A stretch of DNA of 64,000 bases from Paracoccus sediminicola (GCF_027912835.1 NZ_CP115768.1:2083501-2147500); one strand, 5' to 3'; shown: positions 17,728 through 28,172, counted from the stretch's first letter. Notes: a model not told the origin generated them from the letters alone. Translations and numbers: made by a program.

Positions 17728-19470
17728 ATGGCCCAAGCAACGCCGCCGCGAAAGCCCAAGAACGACGCACCCACCGGCCACTGGCTGACCGGAGGATTCC
17801 CGCAGATGCGCAATCATGCGGGGCGTGCGATGCATATCCTGCGCACGCGCGGCCCCAGCCAGATGCAGTTCTGGGTGCTGGCCTTGCTGATCGGGATTGG
17901 CGCCGGGCTGGCGGCGCTGTTCTTCCGGCTCGGGATCGACCTGTTGCAGCGCACGGCATACGGGATCGACGATCAGGCGCTGCGCAATGACGCACATCGT
18001 CTGCCCTGGTGGTGGCTGATCGCGGTACCGACCCTGGGCGGGCTGGCCGTCGGGCTGATCCTCGACCGCTTCACCACCGACAACCGCGCCCGCACCGTCA
18101 GCGACGTGATCGAGGATGCCGCGCTGGAAGGCGGCCGGGTCGAGCAGCGCGAGGGTCTGGCCTCGGCAGCGGCCTCGCTCATCACGCTCGGCACCGGCGG
18201 ATCTTCCGGGCGGGAAGGGCCGGTCGTGCATCTGGCCGGGGTGATCTCGACATGGTTTGCGGCGCGGATCAATGCCAGCCCGATGACGGGCCGCGAGCTT
18301 CTGGGTTGCGCCGTATCCGGCGCGGTCGCGGCCAGTTTCAACGCCCCCATCGCCGGTGCGCTTTTCGCGCATGAGGTGATCCTGCGGCATTTCTCGGCCC
18401 ATGCCTTCGCACCCATCGCCATTTCAGCCGTGGCGGGGACGGTCATCAACCGACAGGCCTTCGGCGGCGCGACGGAATTCTCGCTCCCGCGCGAACCTGG
18501 TCTGGGATTCTATGTGGAACTGCCCGCCTTTATGCTGCTTGGCCTGGTCTCGGCGCTTGTTGCCGCGGCGCTTGTCTGGGCAATCCTGCGCGCCGACAAC
18601 ACTGCGACGGCGCTGATGCAGCGCAGCGGCTGGCCCCGCTGGATGCGCCCGATGATCGCCGGCAGCCTGCTGGGGGTCATCGCTATTCCCTTCCCCCATA
18701 TCATCGGCGTCGGCTATCAGACCACTTTCGCGGCGCTCAGCGGAGCGTTCGGGCTGGGCGAGGTCGTGGTCTTTGCCGTGGTCAAGGTGCTTGCCGTCGC
18801 GATCACACTGGGCGGGCGGATGGGCGGCGGGGTGTTCTCACCCGCGCTTGTCCTCGGCGCGCTGACCGGGCTGGCCTTCGGGATGATCGCGACCTCGGCC
18901 CTGCCCGAACTTTCCGGCGGGACCACCATCTACGCCATGGCCGGCATGGGCGCAGTGGCGGCGGCGGTTCTTGGCGCGCCGATCTCGACCGCGCTCATCA
19001 TCTTCGAGATGACGGGCGACTTTCAGACCGGGATTGCGGTAATGGCGGCGGTGTCGCTGTCATCTGCGCTTGCCTCGCGGCTGCTCCACCGGTCCTTCTT
19101 CCTGACCCAGCTCGAGCTGCGCGGCATCCATGTCGCGGAAGGCCCGCAGGTCTGGCTGCCTCAGAAGATGCGGATCAACTCGCTGATGCGCGCGCCGGAT
19201 GCAGAAAACGCCCCCGCTCCGGATCTGGTGCGCAACCTTGCGATGTCCGGGCGGACACTGGTTGATGGGGCAACGCTGGATCTGGCACTGGCCGAGTTCA
19301 AGCGCCTCGGCGGTGCCTTCCTGCCCGTCATCCGCCCGGCCGAGCCGCGCCCGCCCGAGGCCATCGGCCCTCCCGCCCCGCCCGAGATCATCGGGGCGCT
19401 TTACCATGTCGATGCGTTGCAGGCGCTGAATCAGGCGCTGTCCGACAACGCCGCCGAGGAACATGCCTAG
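17728..19470 (+). CDS. ClC-family chloride channel/transporter with one C-terminal CBS domain
   Basis: 580 residues. The anion-path motif GREGP is present (gating glutamate E163), with GGGVFSP further on. The first selectivity motif GSGIP is replaced by a degenerate ARTVSDVIE region. At the position of the intracellular proton glutamate of E. coli ClC (LFIIEEM) this protein has LFAHEVI, so E203 aligns with V217. The C-terminus (about 485-580) holds one recognisable CBS-like unit with a Pro-rich insertion. A later start at MRNHAG (17806) is possible. The stop shares CTAG with the convergent lolD. Confidence 0.88.
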   Translation: MAQATPPRKPKNDAPTGHWLTGGFPQMRNHAGRAMHILRTRGPSQMQFWVLALLIGIGAGLAALFFRLGIDLLQRTAYGIDDQALRNDAHRLPWWWLIAVPTLGGLAVGLILDRFTTDNRARTVSDVIEDAALEGGRVEQREGLASAAASLITLGTGGSSGREGPVVHLAGVISTWFAARINASPMTGRELLGCAVSGAVAASFNAPIAGALFAHEVILRHFSAHAFAPIAISAVAGTVINRQAFGGATEFSLPREPGLGFYVELPAFMLLGLVSALVAAALVWAILRADNTATALMQRSGWPRWMRPMIAGSLLGVIAIPFPHIIGVGYQTTFAALSGAFGLGEVVVFAVVKVLAVAITLGGRMGGGVFSPALVLGALTGLAFGMIATSALPELSGGTTIYAMAGMGAVAAAVLGAPISTALIIFEMTGDFQTGIAVMAAVSLSSALASRLLHRSFFLTQLELRGIHVAEGPQVWLPQKMRINSLMRAPDAENAPAPDLVRNLAMSGRTLVDGATLDLALAEFKRLGGAFLPVIRPAEPRPPEAIGPPAPPEIIGALYHVDALQALNQALSDNAAEEHA

Positions 19471-20147
19471 ACCGGCGTGACCCGCCCCTGTTCCAGCCGA
19501 ACCACGCGATCCATCCGCCCGGCAAGTTCGAGGTTATGGGTTGCGATCAGGGCCGAAAGCCCGGTGCCCCGGACCAGATCCATCAGCACCGCAAACACCC
19601 GATCCGAGGTCTCGGGATCGAGATTGCCGGTCGGTTCATCCGCCAGCAACAGGGCCGGACGGTTCGCGAGCGCACGACAGAAGGCGACACGCTGCTGTTC
19701 CCCACCGGACAGCGCAGCCGGGCGGTGGCCGGCGCGGTCCTTCAGCCCGACCCGGTCCAGCAGTTCCGCTGCACGGGCCCTGGCCTCGGCCTCCGCCACC
19801 GCGTTGGCAAGCTGCGGCAGGATGATGTTCTCGGCGGCGCTGAATTCGGGCAGAAGATGGTGGAACTGGTAGATAAAGCCCAGATCCCGGCGGCGCGCGG
19901 TGGTGCGCACCCGGTCGGCTTCGCCGGTCAGATCGGCGCCGTTCAGGGTCACCGAGCCGCTGTCAGGCGTGTCGAGCAGCCCCGCGATATGCAGCAATGT
20001 CGATTTCCCCGCTCCGGACGGCGCGACAAGGGCGACCACCTCGCCCTTGCCGACGCGCAGATCCAGCCCGCGCAGCACTGCGATTTCTCCGGGCTGGCCC
20101 TTGTTATAGCTTTTCCCGATGGCGCTCAGTTGCAGCACGTCACTCAT
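19467..20147 (-). CDS. lolD: Lipoprotein-release ABC transporter, ATP-binding subunit
   Basis: 226-residue ABC ATPase of the MacB/LolD group. Walker A is APSGAGKST, the Q-loop region has YQFHHLLPEFSAAEN (the LolD-typical segment that contacts the membrane subunit), the signature is LSGGEQQR, Walker B is LLLADEP, and THN is the switch histidine. With the adjacent permease it extracts outer-membrane lipoproteins from the inner membrane and hands them to LolA. The start overlaps the permease stop by 8 bp, so the two genes are co-translated. Confidence 0.93.
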   Translation of the reverse strand: MSDVLQLSAIGKSYNKGQPGEIAVLRGLDLRVGKGEVVALVAPSGAGKSTLLHIAGLLDTPDSGSVTLNGADLTGEADRVRTTARRRDLGFIYQFHHLLPEFSAAENIILPQLANAVAEAEARARAAELLDRVGLKDRAGHRPAALSGGEQQRVAFCRALANRPALLLADEPTGNLDPETSDRVFAVLMDLVRGTGLSALIATHNLELAGRMDRVVRLEQGRVTPV

Positions 20148-21429
20148 AGCGCAGCGCCTCCACCGGGTTCATCCTCGCCGCGCGCGAGGCGGGGAAGATG
20201 GTGACAAGGAAGCTCAGCGAAAGCGACAGCGCGACGGCCTTGGCGATGTCGATGGCGCGCAGCTTGGCGGGCAGTTCATAGATGCCGCGCACCGAGGCAT
20301 CCCAGGCGCCGCTGCCCAGAAGCGACATGATGTGATCGACATTCAGCGACACCAGCACGCCGAGGATCACCCCGGCAATGGTGCCAATGATGCCGGTGAA
20401 GGCGCCGCAGAGGAAGAACACCCGCAGCACCGAGCCTTCGGTCAGCCCCATCGTGCGCAGGATGCCGATATCGCGGCCCTTGTTTTTCACCAGCATGATG
20501 AGGCCCGAGGTGATGTTCATCGTGGCGATCAGCACGAGGACCGAGAGGATGATGAACATCACGTCATCCTCTATGTCGAGCGCCCGCAGGAAGCTGCCCG
20601 AGCTGTCCTTCCAGGTCCAGATCTGCGCCCCTTCCCCAGCGGCGTCGAGCAGCGGCAGGGTCCAGTCCTGGATGCGCTCGGGGTCGCCGACATAGACCTC
20701 GATCTCGTCGGCGGCACCCTCGCGGTTGAAATAGCTCTGCGCCTCGGCCAGCGGCAGATAGACCCGTGTACGGTCAATGTCGTAGCGCCCGGCGGTGAAA
20801 ATATACGTTACCTCATAGGCATTTACGCGAGGCGTCGTGCCGAACGCGGTCTGCGCGCCTTCCGGGGCGATCAGGCGGATGCGGTCGCCGATGGTGACGC
20901 CGAGTTCACGCGCGATGCCGGAGCCGATGGCGATGCCGTTCTCGAAATCGGCGATGTCGCCGATACCGGTCTCGGGGTCGGCGATGCGCGGAATGGCCTC
21001 CAGATTGGCGGCGCTGATGCCGAAAACCTCGGCCACATTGGCGCCGTCATTGGCCGTCGCCATGACCTGTCCCTTGACGACCGGCGCGGTGCGGGTAACA
21101 CCGTCGATGGCGGCGAGACGCGCGGCCATTTCGTCGTAATCGGTGATGCGACCGGCCTGTGTATAGATCTCGCCAGTCAGTTCGTTTTCAAAGCTGGTTG
21201 GCGACATATAGACAGTGGTGTGAGCGTTGGCACCAAGTATGGTGTCGACAAACTCGGCCCGGAACCCTGTTCGCACGGCCAGCGTCACGATCAGCGCGGC
21301 CACGCCGAGCGCAATTCCGATCAGGCTGATCCAGGTCATCACCGACACCCCACCCTCGGCGCGGCGGGCGCGGAGATAGCGCCAGGCGATGAGGAATTCG
21401 TAGCGGGAGAAGGGTCTGGGGGTCGGCAT
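20140..21429 (-). CDS. lolC: Lipoprotein-release ABC transporter permease (LolC/E type)
   Basis: 429 residues with four membrane helices: one near residue 30, then three after residue 280, flanking a large periplasmic domain. This is the LolCE topology. FLIAWRYLRARR at the N-terminus and ASRAARMNPVEALRYE at the C-terminus are family hallmarks. Alphaproteobacteria commonly have one permease that forms a homodimer instead of separate LolC and LolE; only one is present here. The ATG at 21429 (MPTPRPFSRYEFL) is chosen over the longer frame. It is first in the lolCD transcription unit and divergent from radA. Confidence 0.92.
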   Translation of the reverse strand: MPTPRPFSRYEFLIAWRYLRARRAEGGVSVMTWISLIGIALGVAALIVTLAVRTGFRAEFVDTILGANAHTTVYMSPTSFENELTGEIYTQAGRITDYDEMAARLAAIDGVTRTAPVVKGQVMATANDGANVAEVFGISAANLEAIPRIADPETGIGDIADFENGIAIGSGIARELGVTIGDRIRLIAPEGAQTAFGTTPRVNAYEVTYIFTAGRYDIDRTRVYLPLAEAQSYFNREGAADEIEVYVGDPERIQDWTLPLLDAAGEGAQIWTWKDSSGSFLRALDIEDDVMFIILSVLVLIATMNITSGLIMLVKNKGRDIGILRTMGLTEGSVLRVFFLCGAFTGIIGTIAGVILGVLVSLNVDHIMSLLGSGAWDASVRGIYELPAKLRAIDIAKAVALSLSLSFLVTIFPASRAARMNPVEALRYE

Positions 21430-21574
21430 CTGAGATCCTCGGCTTGCGCGCGGAACCTGATGGGAAACGCCGAAAAGCGCAAGCCGACATTGGCGTGAGC
21501 GGCGGCGTGAGCGGCGTTGCAGAGGCGGGCAGCAGAGCCTTGCCCGGAAGGGGCGGCTCTGCCACAAGCGGCGC

Positions 21575-22939
<1,365 letters not shown>

Positions 22940-22981
22940 ACGAGGGAAATGCGGCCATATCTGCCGCGAAAAGGTGGGTAT

Positions 22982-23620
22982 ATGGACGGCTTTACCATCA
23001 TTGACGGCGTTGTCGCTGCCGTCATCATCCTGTCGGCGATTCTGGCCTATGCGCGCGGCTTCGTGCGCGAATCACTCGCGATTCTGGGCTGGATCGGGGC
23101 GGCGGTGCTGGCATTCATCTTCGCGGGGACCGTGCGCCCGATGATCGCGCAGATCCCGGTTCTGGAACAATTCCTTGGCGAAAGCTGCGAACTGGCGACG
23201 ATTGCCGCCTTTGCGGTGGTGTTCGCGCTGGCGCTGGTCCTGTTCTCGATCATCACGCCGCTGTTTTCCTCGGTCGTGCAGCGCTCGGCGCTGGGCGGGG
23301 TCGATCAGGGCATGGGGTTCCTGTTCGGGGTCGCGCGGGGCATCCTGCTGGTGGCTATTGCACTTATCGTCTATGACCGGGTGATGGCGACGACGCCGGT
23401 GCCGATGGTCGATAATTCGCGCTCGGCCAAGGTCTTCCAGCGCATGACCGGGCAGCTCGACGCCGAGATCCCGCAGGATGCGCCGGGCTGGATCACCAAC
23501 CGCTACAACCAGCTCGTCTCAGGTTGCGCGGGCGCCGGAATCACCCCGGACGAGGCCGTCGCGCCCGAAACCGATGCGGCCGGTGCCAGTGCAGCCACCG
23601 AGAGTGCGCCCGCGAACTGA
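22982..23620 (+). CDS. cvpA: CvpA family membrane protein
   Basis: 212 residues with four predicted membrane helices in the first ~140, beginning MDGFTIIDGVVAAVIILSA, as CvpA proteins do, and containing GYARGFVRE-type and GGVDQGMGFLFGVARG segments. CvpA is linked to envelope stress tolerance and, historically, colicin V production; the molecular role is unclear. An Ala/Glu-rich tail follows. The ATG at 22982 has AAGGTGGG just upstream. Position between radA and purF is conserved in many proteobacteria. Confidence 0.9.
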   Translation: MDGFTIIDGVVAAVIILSAILAYARGFVRESLAILGWIGAAVLAFIFAGTVRPMIAQIPVLEQFLGESCELATIAAFAVVFALALVLFSIITPLFSSVVQRSALGGVDQGMGFLFGVARGILLVAIALIVYDRVMATTPVPMVDNSRSAKVFQRMTGQLDAEIPQDAPGWITNRYNQLVSGCAGAGITPDEAVAPETDAAGASAATESAPAN

Positions 23621-23652
23621 CCCGCGCGGCCTGTCTTTTGTGACATTTTCAC

Positions 23653-23682
23653 GTCATGCCCCCGGCCCGGGGGCGTGACTTT
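23653..23682 (+). terminator. Strong hairpin between cvpA and purF
   Basis: GTCATGCCCCCG and CGGGGGCGTGAC form a 12-bp stem (one G-T wobble) around a 3-nt GCC loop, followed by TTT. It lies 32 bases after the cvpA stop and 54 before purF. It can end radA-cvpA transcripts or attenuate read-through into purF. Confidence 0.6.
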
Positions 23683-23735
23683 GGGCAAGTTTGCGCCTAT
23701 CTAGGACCCGACCCCAGACACGCAGGTGAGCCTCC

Positions 23736-25223
23736 ATGCAGCCCTTTCTCGCGCATCCTTTCGACGATGACCGTCTGCACGAGGAATGCGGTGTCTTCGG
23801 CGTGATCGGCGTGGCCGAGGCGGCGAATTTCGTGGCGCTCGGCCTGCATGCCCTGCAGCATCGCGGGCAGGAGGCCGGCGGCATCATCAGCCATGACGGC
23901 GAGCGTGGCTTCAACAGCGCCCATCGTTTCGGCTATGTGCGCGACAATTTCACCAAGCAGTCGCTGATGGAGACGCTGCCGGGGCCGTTGGCCATCGGTC
24001 ATGTGCGCTATTCCACGGCAGGCGCGAAAGCCGCGCATATCCGCGATGTGCAGCCCTTCTTCGGCGAATTCAGCATGGGCGGCTGCGCGATCGCGCATAA
24101 TGGGAATATTACCAACGCCGATTCGCTTCGGCGCGAGCTGATCGAGCGGGGGTCAATCTTTCAGTCGGGCAGCGATTCGGAATGCATCATCCATCTGATG
24201 GCGCGCTCGATCCAGCGCAACATCCCCGAGCGGATGAAGGATGCGCTGCGCCGGGTCGAGGGGGCGTTCTCGGTCATCGCGATGACACGCACAAAGCTGA
24301 TCGGGGTGCGCGATCCGTTGGGCGTGCGGCCTCTGGTCATCGGCAAGCTGGGCGATGACGGCTTTGCGCTGTCATCTGAGACCTGCGGGCTGGACATCAT
24401 CGGCGCCGAGTTTCTGCGCGAGGTCGAACCGGGCGAGATGGTGGTGATTTCAAAGGGCAAGATCGAAAGCTCGCGGCCCTTTCAGCCGACCGGCTCGCGC
24501 TTCTGCATCTTCGAGCATGTGTATTTCTCGCGCCCCGATTCGATCATTGGCGGGCGCTCGGTTTACGAAACCCGACGCCAGATCGGGGTCGAACTGGCGC
24601 GCGAAGCCCCGGTCGAGGCCGATCTGGTCTGCCCGGTGCCCGATTCGGGGACTCCGGCGGCGATCGGCTATGCGCAGGAATCGGGGATTCCCTATGGGAT
24701 GGGGATCATCCGCAACCAGTATATGGGCCGGACCTTCATCGAGCCGACGGACCAGATCCGCAATATGGGCGTGCGGCTCAAGTTGAACGTGAACCGCTCG
24801 CTGATCGCGGGGAAGCGTGTGGTGCTGGTCGATGATTCGGTGGTGCGCGGCACGACCAGCCGCAAGATCAAGGATATGATCATCGACGCCGGCGCGAAGG
24901 AGGTGCATTTCCGCATCGCCTCTCCGCCGACGGCGTGGCCCTGTTTCTACGGCGTCGATACGCCCGACCGCGACAAGCTTCTGGCGGCGCAGATGACGCC
25001 CGAGGAGATGCGGGAATGGATCGGGGTGGACAGCCTGTCCTTCGTGTCGCTGGACGGGCTGTATCGCGCCGCCGGCGAGGCGAAGGGCCGCAACGGCGCC
25101 TGCCCGCAATATTGCGATGCGTGTTTCTCGGGAGACTACCCGGTGGCCCCGTTCGACCAGCTTGAACGCGGCTTCCGCATGAAAGCCGGATCCGAGACGG
25201 AACAGACCCACGCGGCCGAGTGA
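23736..25223 (+). CDS. purF: Amidophosphoribosyltransferase
   Basis: 495 residues; catalyses the first committed step of purine synthesis (PRPP + glutamine to phosphoribosylamine). The nucleophilic cysteine follows a short leader (HEECGVFGVIG, Cys18), so propeptide removal is expected. The glutaminase domain includes ALQHRGQEAGG; the phosphoribosyltransferase domain carries VVLVDDSVVRGTTS, the PRPP-binding loop. Late cysteines (CPQYCDACFSG) suggest the iron-sulfur-containing PurF type. It follows a strong hairpin, so may have its own promoter. Confidence 0.96.
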   Translation: MQPFLAHPFDDDRLHEECGVFGVIGVAEAANFVALGLHALQHRGQEAGGIISHDGERGFNSAHRFGYVRDNFTKQSLMETLPGPLAIGHVRYSTAGAKAAHIRDVQPFFGEFSMGGCAIAHNGNITNADSLRRELIERGSIFQSGSDSECIIHLMARSIQRNIPERMKDALRRVEGAFSVIAMTRTKLIGVRDPLGVRPLVIGKLGDDGFALSSETCGLDIIGAEFLREVEPGEMVVISKGKIESSRPFQPTGSRFCIFEHVYFSRPDSIIGGRSVYETRRQIGVELAREAPVEADLVCPVPDSGTPAAIGYAQESGIPYGMGIIRNQYMGRTFIEPTDQIRNMGVRLKLNVNRSLIAGKRVVLVDDSVVRGTTSRKIKDMIIDAGAKEVHFRIASPPTAWPCFYGVDTPDRDKLLAAQMTPEEMREWIGVDSLSFVSLDGLYRAAGEAKGRNGACPQYCDACFSGDYPVAPFDQLERGFRMKAGSETEQTHAAE

Positions 25224-25248
25224 CGGCACGGGCAGGAGCCTCCGGCGG

Positions 25249-25290
25249 GGATATTTCCGTCAGGATGAATTCACCCTGATCCAAATATCC
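25249..25290. repeat. Palindromic intergenic repeat, copy 1 (between purF and zapA)
   Basis: GGATATTT (25249-25256) and AAATATCC (25283-25290) are mirrored around a central GAATTC (25267-25272), with CAGG and CCTG as inner mirrored blocks; all share the same symmetry centre at 25269.5. The right half (CACCCTGA-nnn-AAATATCC) recurs at 30736-30754. It sits between two convergent genes and could form a long hairpin in either transcript. Confidence 0.7.
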
Positions 25291-25315
25291 TCCGCGAAGC
25301 GGGCGGCGGCGGGGT

Positions 25316-25657
25316 TCAGCCCCGGTTTTCGGCTTGCTGGGCGATATCCTCGGCGCGGGCGGCGAGGTCGGCCATCTTGTCGAGCACGTCCGCCGTGCTG
25401 GTGCCGGATGCGGCCGAGCGGGTCCGGGCCAGTTCGCGCTCGGCGGTCAGCGCGCGATCTTCCATCGCATTGAAGCGGTCGGCTAGCATCAAACCGGCCA
25501 GCAGCAGCAGCCGGGGTTCCGGCATGCGACCGGCCTGTTCGGTGATCTTTCCGGCCTCTTCATCGAGCAGCGCGGCGGCGCGGCGAAGCAGACGCTCTTC
25601 CCCGTCCTGGGCCTGGAGCGTGTATTCCTTGTGGCCGATGGTGAAATTCACATCCAT
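25316..25657 (-). CDS. zapA: Cell division protein ZapA
   Basis: 113 residues. Starts MDVNFTIGHKEYTLQAQDGEE, the ZapA globular head, followed by a long helix (AAALLDEEAGKI... to the C-terminus) that dimerises. ZapA bundles FtsZ protofilaments at mid-cell. The gene is 3 bases downstream of a coiled-coil protein gene on the same strand, so both are probably one operon. Confidence 0.88.
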   Translation of the reverse strand: MDVNFTIGHKEYTLQAQDGEERLLRRAAALLDEEAGKITEQAGRMPEPRLLLLAGLMLADRFNAMEDRALTAERELARTRSAASGTSTADVLDKMADLAARAEDIAQQAENRG

Positions 25658-25660
25658 GTC

Positions 25661-26134
25661 TCAGCCCTCGTTCTGGTCGAATGCAACGACATGACCGGAC
25701 GCCGGGCTGACATCCTCCGCGAAAGGCGCATCCGAGGCGCGCGGGGCCTGCGCGATCAGCCCTTCCAGCCCGGCCATGATGTCGTCGAGCGCGGCCATCT
25801 CGGCGGCGCGGGCGGCTTTCAGCGCCTCGATCTCGGCACGCAGCGCCGGGTCGGAACCGTGCTCTTTGTCCGCGGTCAGATCGGCATTGGCCTGCGATAA
25901 CGCCTCATTCGCGGCGGCGAGCCGGGCCAATTCCTCGCCGGTTTCGGCGAGACGGCGTTTCAGCGCGGTGTTTTCGGATTGCAGCCGGGTCAGCTCGGCG
26001 CTGTCCTGCGCGGCGGCTTCGCCGGGCTGCGGCGCATCGGACTGGGCTTGCGGCCCGGGGCCCCGGTCGAGCGCCTGCTCGATCCGGGCGAGCGCTGCGA
26101 TGAGGCGCTTTTCGCTGTCCGCAAAACTTGTCAT
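25661..26134 (-). CDS. Coiled-coil protein upstream of zapA
   Basis: 157 residues, mostly heptad-like helix between about residues 45 and 125 (SENTALKRRLAETGEELARL and following), with a Pro/Gly-rich linker before it. No family name is certain. Its tight linkage to zapA (3-base gap) and coiled-coil nature suggest a division-related partner, by analogy with ZapB; that is inference. The ATG at 26134 (MTSFADSEKRLIAAL) is favoured over the longer frame, which lacks a sensible start. Confidence 0.72.
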   Translation of the reverse strand: MTSFADSEKRLIAALARIEQALDRGPGPQAQSDAPQPGEAAAQDSAELTRLQSENTALKRRLAETGEELARLAAANEALSQANADLTADKEHGSDPALRAEIEALKAARAAEMAALDDIMAGLEGLIAQAPRASDAPFAEDVSPASGHVVAFDQNEG

Positions 26135-26255
26135 GGGCGATCCCGACGAAAAAACATCAGCAATCTTCTTACAGCACTGTGTCCGAAAAACAAGAACGGG
26201 CGGGGAAATCCCCGCCCGTCCGGCACCTGGCTGCGCAGTGGCGCTGCGCAATGGG

Positions 26256-28001
26256 TCAGCCGCGCGCCTCGCGGCGTTCGGCGATCAGCCCGCTGACGAT
26301 GGCCCAGCAGGCTCCGAGCAGCACGATGGTGAAGGGGAAGCCCGTCGATACCGCCATGGCCTGCAAGGCGCCGAGACCACCTGCCAGCAACAGCGCGATG
26401 GCAACGAGGCCTTCGATGGTGCACCAGAACACGCGCTGCGGCACCGGGGCGTTGACCTTGCCGCCTGCCGCGATGGTGTCGATCACCAGCGAGCCCGAAT
26501 CGGACGAGGTGATGAAGAACACCAACACCAGCACGATACCGATGAAGGAGGTGATCTGGGTCAGCGGAAGCTGAGACAACATCTGGAACAGCTTCAGTTC
26601 CAGCGTCGCATCCGAGATCCCTTCGAAGCCCGCCAGCGTCATCGAGATCGCCGTGCCGCCGAAGGTGGTCATCCACAGCACCGAGATCAGCGCCGGCACG
26701 AGCAGCACCGCAATCAGGAACTGGCGCACCGTCCGCCCGCGCGAGACCCGCGCGATGAACATGCCCACAAAGGGTGACCAGCTGATCCACCAGGCCCAGT
26801 AGAAGGCCGTCCAGCCGTGGCGGAAATTGTCATCCTCGCGCCCGAACGGGTTGGAAAGCGGGATGAATTCCTGCGCATAGGCTTTCAGATTGCCGAAGAA
26901 GCCGCTCACGATCGCCATGGTCGGCCCGACCACGATCACGAAGATCAGGAGCAGGAAGGCGAGAATCATGTTGATCTCGGAGAGCCGCTTCACGCCCTTG
27001 TCGACCCCGGCCACGACCGAGAACATCGCCACGGCCGTGATCGCCAGGATCAGGATCACCATATTGGTGTTCGACGCGGTGATTCCGAAGAGGAAATCCA
27101 GCCCTGCCGTCGCCTGCTGCGCGCCGAAGCCCAGCGAGGTCGCAAGCCCGAAGATGGTCGCGAACACCGCCATGATGTCGATGACATGACCCGGCCAGCC
27201 CCACACACGCTCGCCCAGCATCGGATAGAACACCGAACGCATGGTCAGCGGAAGCCCCTTGTTATAGCTGAACAACGCCAGCGCGAGCGCCACCACGGCA
27301 TAGATCGCCCAGGGGTGCAGCCCCCAGTGATAGATCGTCGCGGCCATGCCCAGACGGCGCGCGCCCAGCTCGTCGCCCTCGGCCCCGCCAAGCGGCGCCC
27401 AGTCGGTGCGCACACCGTTTTCGACGGTGATACCGGCCAGCGAGCTGTCGAAATGGCTCATCGGTTCGGAGACGCCGTAAAACATCAGCCCGATCCCCAT
27501 CCCGGCCGCGAACAGCATCGCGAACCACCCGGTTAGGGTGAAATCGGGAGTGGCTTCGGGTCCGCCGAGACGGACATTGCCAAGCGGTGACAGGATCAGC
27601 CCGACGCAGAGCAACACGAAGATATTGCCGGCGAAGATGAAGAACCAGGCGAGATTGCCGGTCAGCCAGTCGCGCATCCCGGCAAAGAACGGGTCGAGCT
27701 GCGTCTGGAAGATCAGCGCGGCGAGCGTGACCGCGATCACCGAGAGCGCCGAGATGGTGAAGACCGGCTTGTGGACATCGAATTCCAGCCGGAAGCTATG
27801 GCTGAGATTGTCCTGACCGATCTCGTAATCGGTGTCGATCACCTCGGTCGGGCCTTCCGGCACCGGGATCGGTTCTTCCTCGGTTTCGGGCTCGCGCCCC
27901 TCGAGAATGGGGTTCTCGCGGGCAGGATCGCCGGGATATCCGGGATGATCGCGATGCGGATCTCCCGGATGCCGCGCCTGCGGATCGTTCGGATCGGACA
28001 T
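26256..28001 (-). CDS. BCCT-family transporter (betaine/choline/carnitine type)
   Basis: 581 residues, twelve membrane helices. Family motifs include GMGIGLMFYGVSEPMSHF, HWGLHPWAIYAVV and the GWTAFYWAWWISWSPFVGMF segment of the substrate site. BCCT proteins take up quaternary-ammonium compatible solutes such as betaine with Na+ or H+. The exact substrate is not readable. Odd feature: a ~70-residue hydrophilic N-terminus rich in Asp, Pro, His and Gly with near-repeats (HPGDP, HPGYPGDP), then an acidic Glu/Pro stretch. Divergent from hisB. Confidence 0.9.
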   Translation of the reverse strand: MSDPNDPQARHPGDPHRDHPGYPGDPARENPILEGREPETEEEPIPVPEGPTEVIDTDYEIGQDNLSHSFRLEFDVHKPVFTISALSVIAVTLAALIFQTQLDPFFAGMRDWLTGNLAWFFIFAGNIFVLLCVGLILSPLGNVRLGGPEATPDFTLTGWFAMLFAAGMGIGLMFYGVSEPMSHFDSSLAGITVENGVRTDWAPLGGAEGDELGARRLGMAATIYHWGLHPWAIYAVVALALALFSYNKGLPLTMRSVFYPMLGERVWGWPGHVIDIMAVFATIFGLATSLGFGAQQATAGLDFLFGITASNTNMVILILAITAVAMFSVVAGVDKGVKRLSEINMILAFLLLIFVIVVGPTMAIVSGFFGNLKAYAQEFIPLSNPFGREDDNFRHGWTAFYWAWWISWSPFVGMFIARVSRGRTVRQFLIAVLLVPALISVLWMTTFGGTAISMTLAGFEGISDATLELKLFQMLSQLPLTQITSFIGIVLVLVFFITSSDSGSLVIDTIAAGGKVNAPVPQRVFWCTIEGLVAIALLLAGGLGALQAMAVSTGFPFTIVLLGACWAIVSGLIAERREARG

Positions 28002-28106
28002 GTAAATCCTTTCGTTGGTTAACTTTTACGGCACAGATGCAATTGAGGGTGGCGCTTATGTCACATCCGCGTTGGCTTGGCCACCCGCTCCGCCGCGGAA
28101 GGTGAG

Positions 28107-28125
28107 CGGAAGCATTGGGCTTCCG
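28107..28125. other. Hairpin in the BCCT-hisB divergent region
   Basis: CGGAAGC-ATTGG-GCTTCCG is a perfect 7-bp inverted repeat 48 bp before hisB, in the 171-bp gap between the two divergent start codons. It may be an operator or an mRNA leader hairpin; nothing else in the gap is distinctive. Confidence 0.4.
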
Positions 28126-28172
28126 GCTGCGGCGGCGTATAAGGCGTGAGATTTTGCTGAAGGGTCAGTCCT

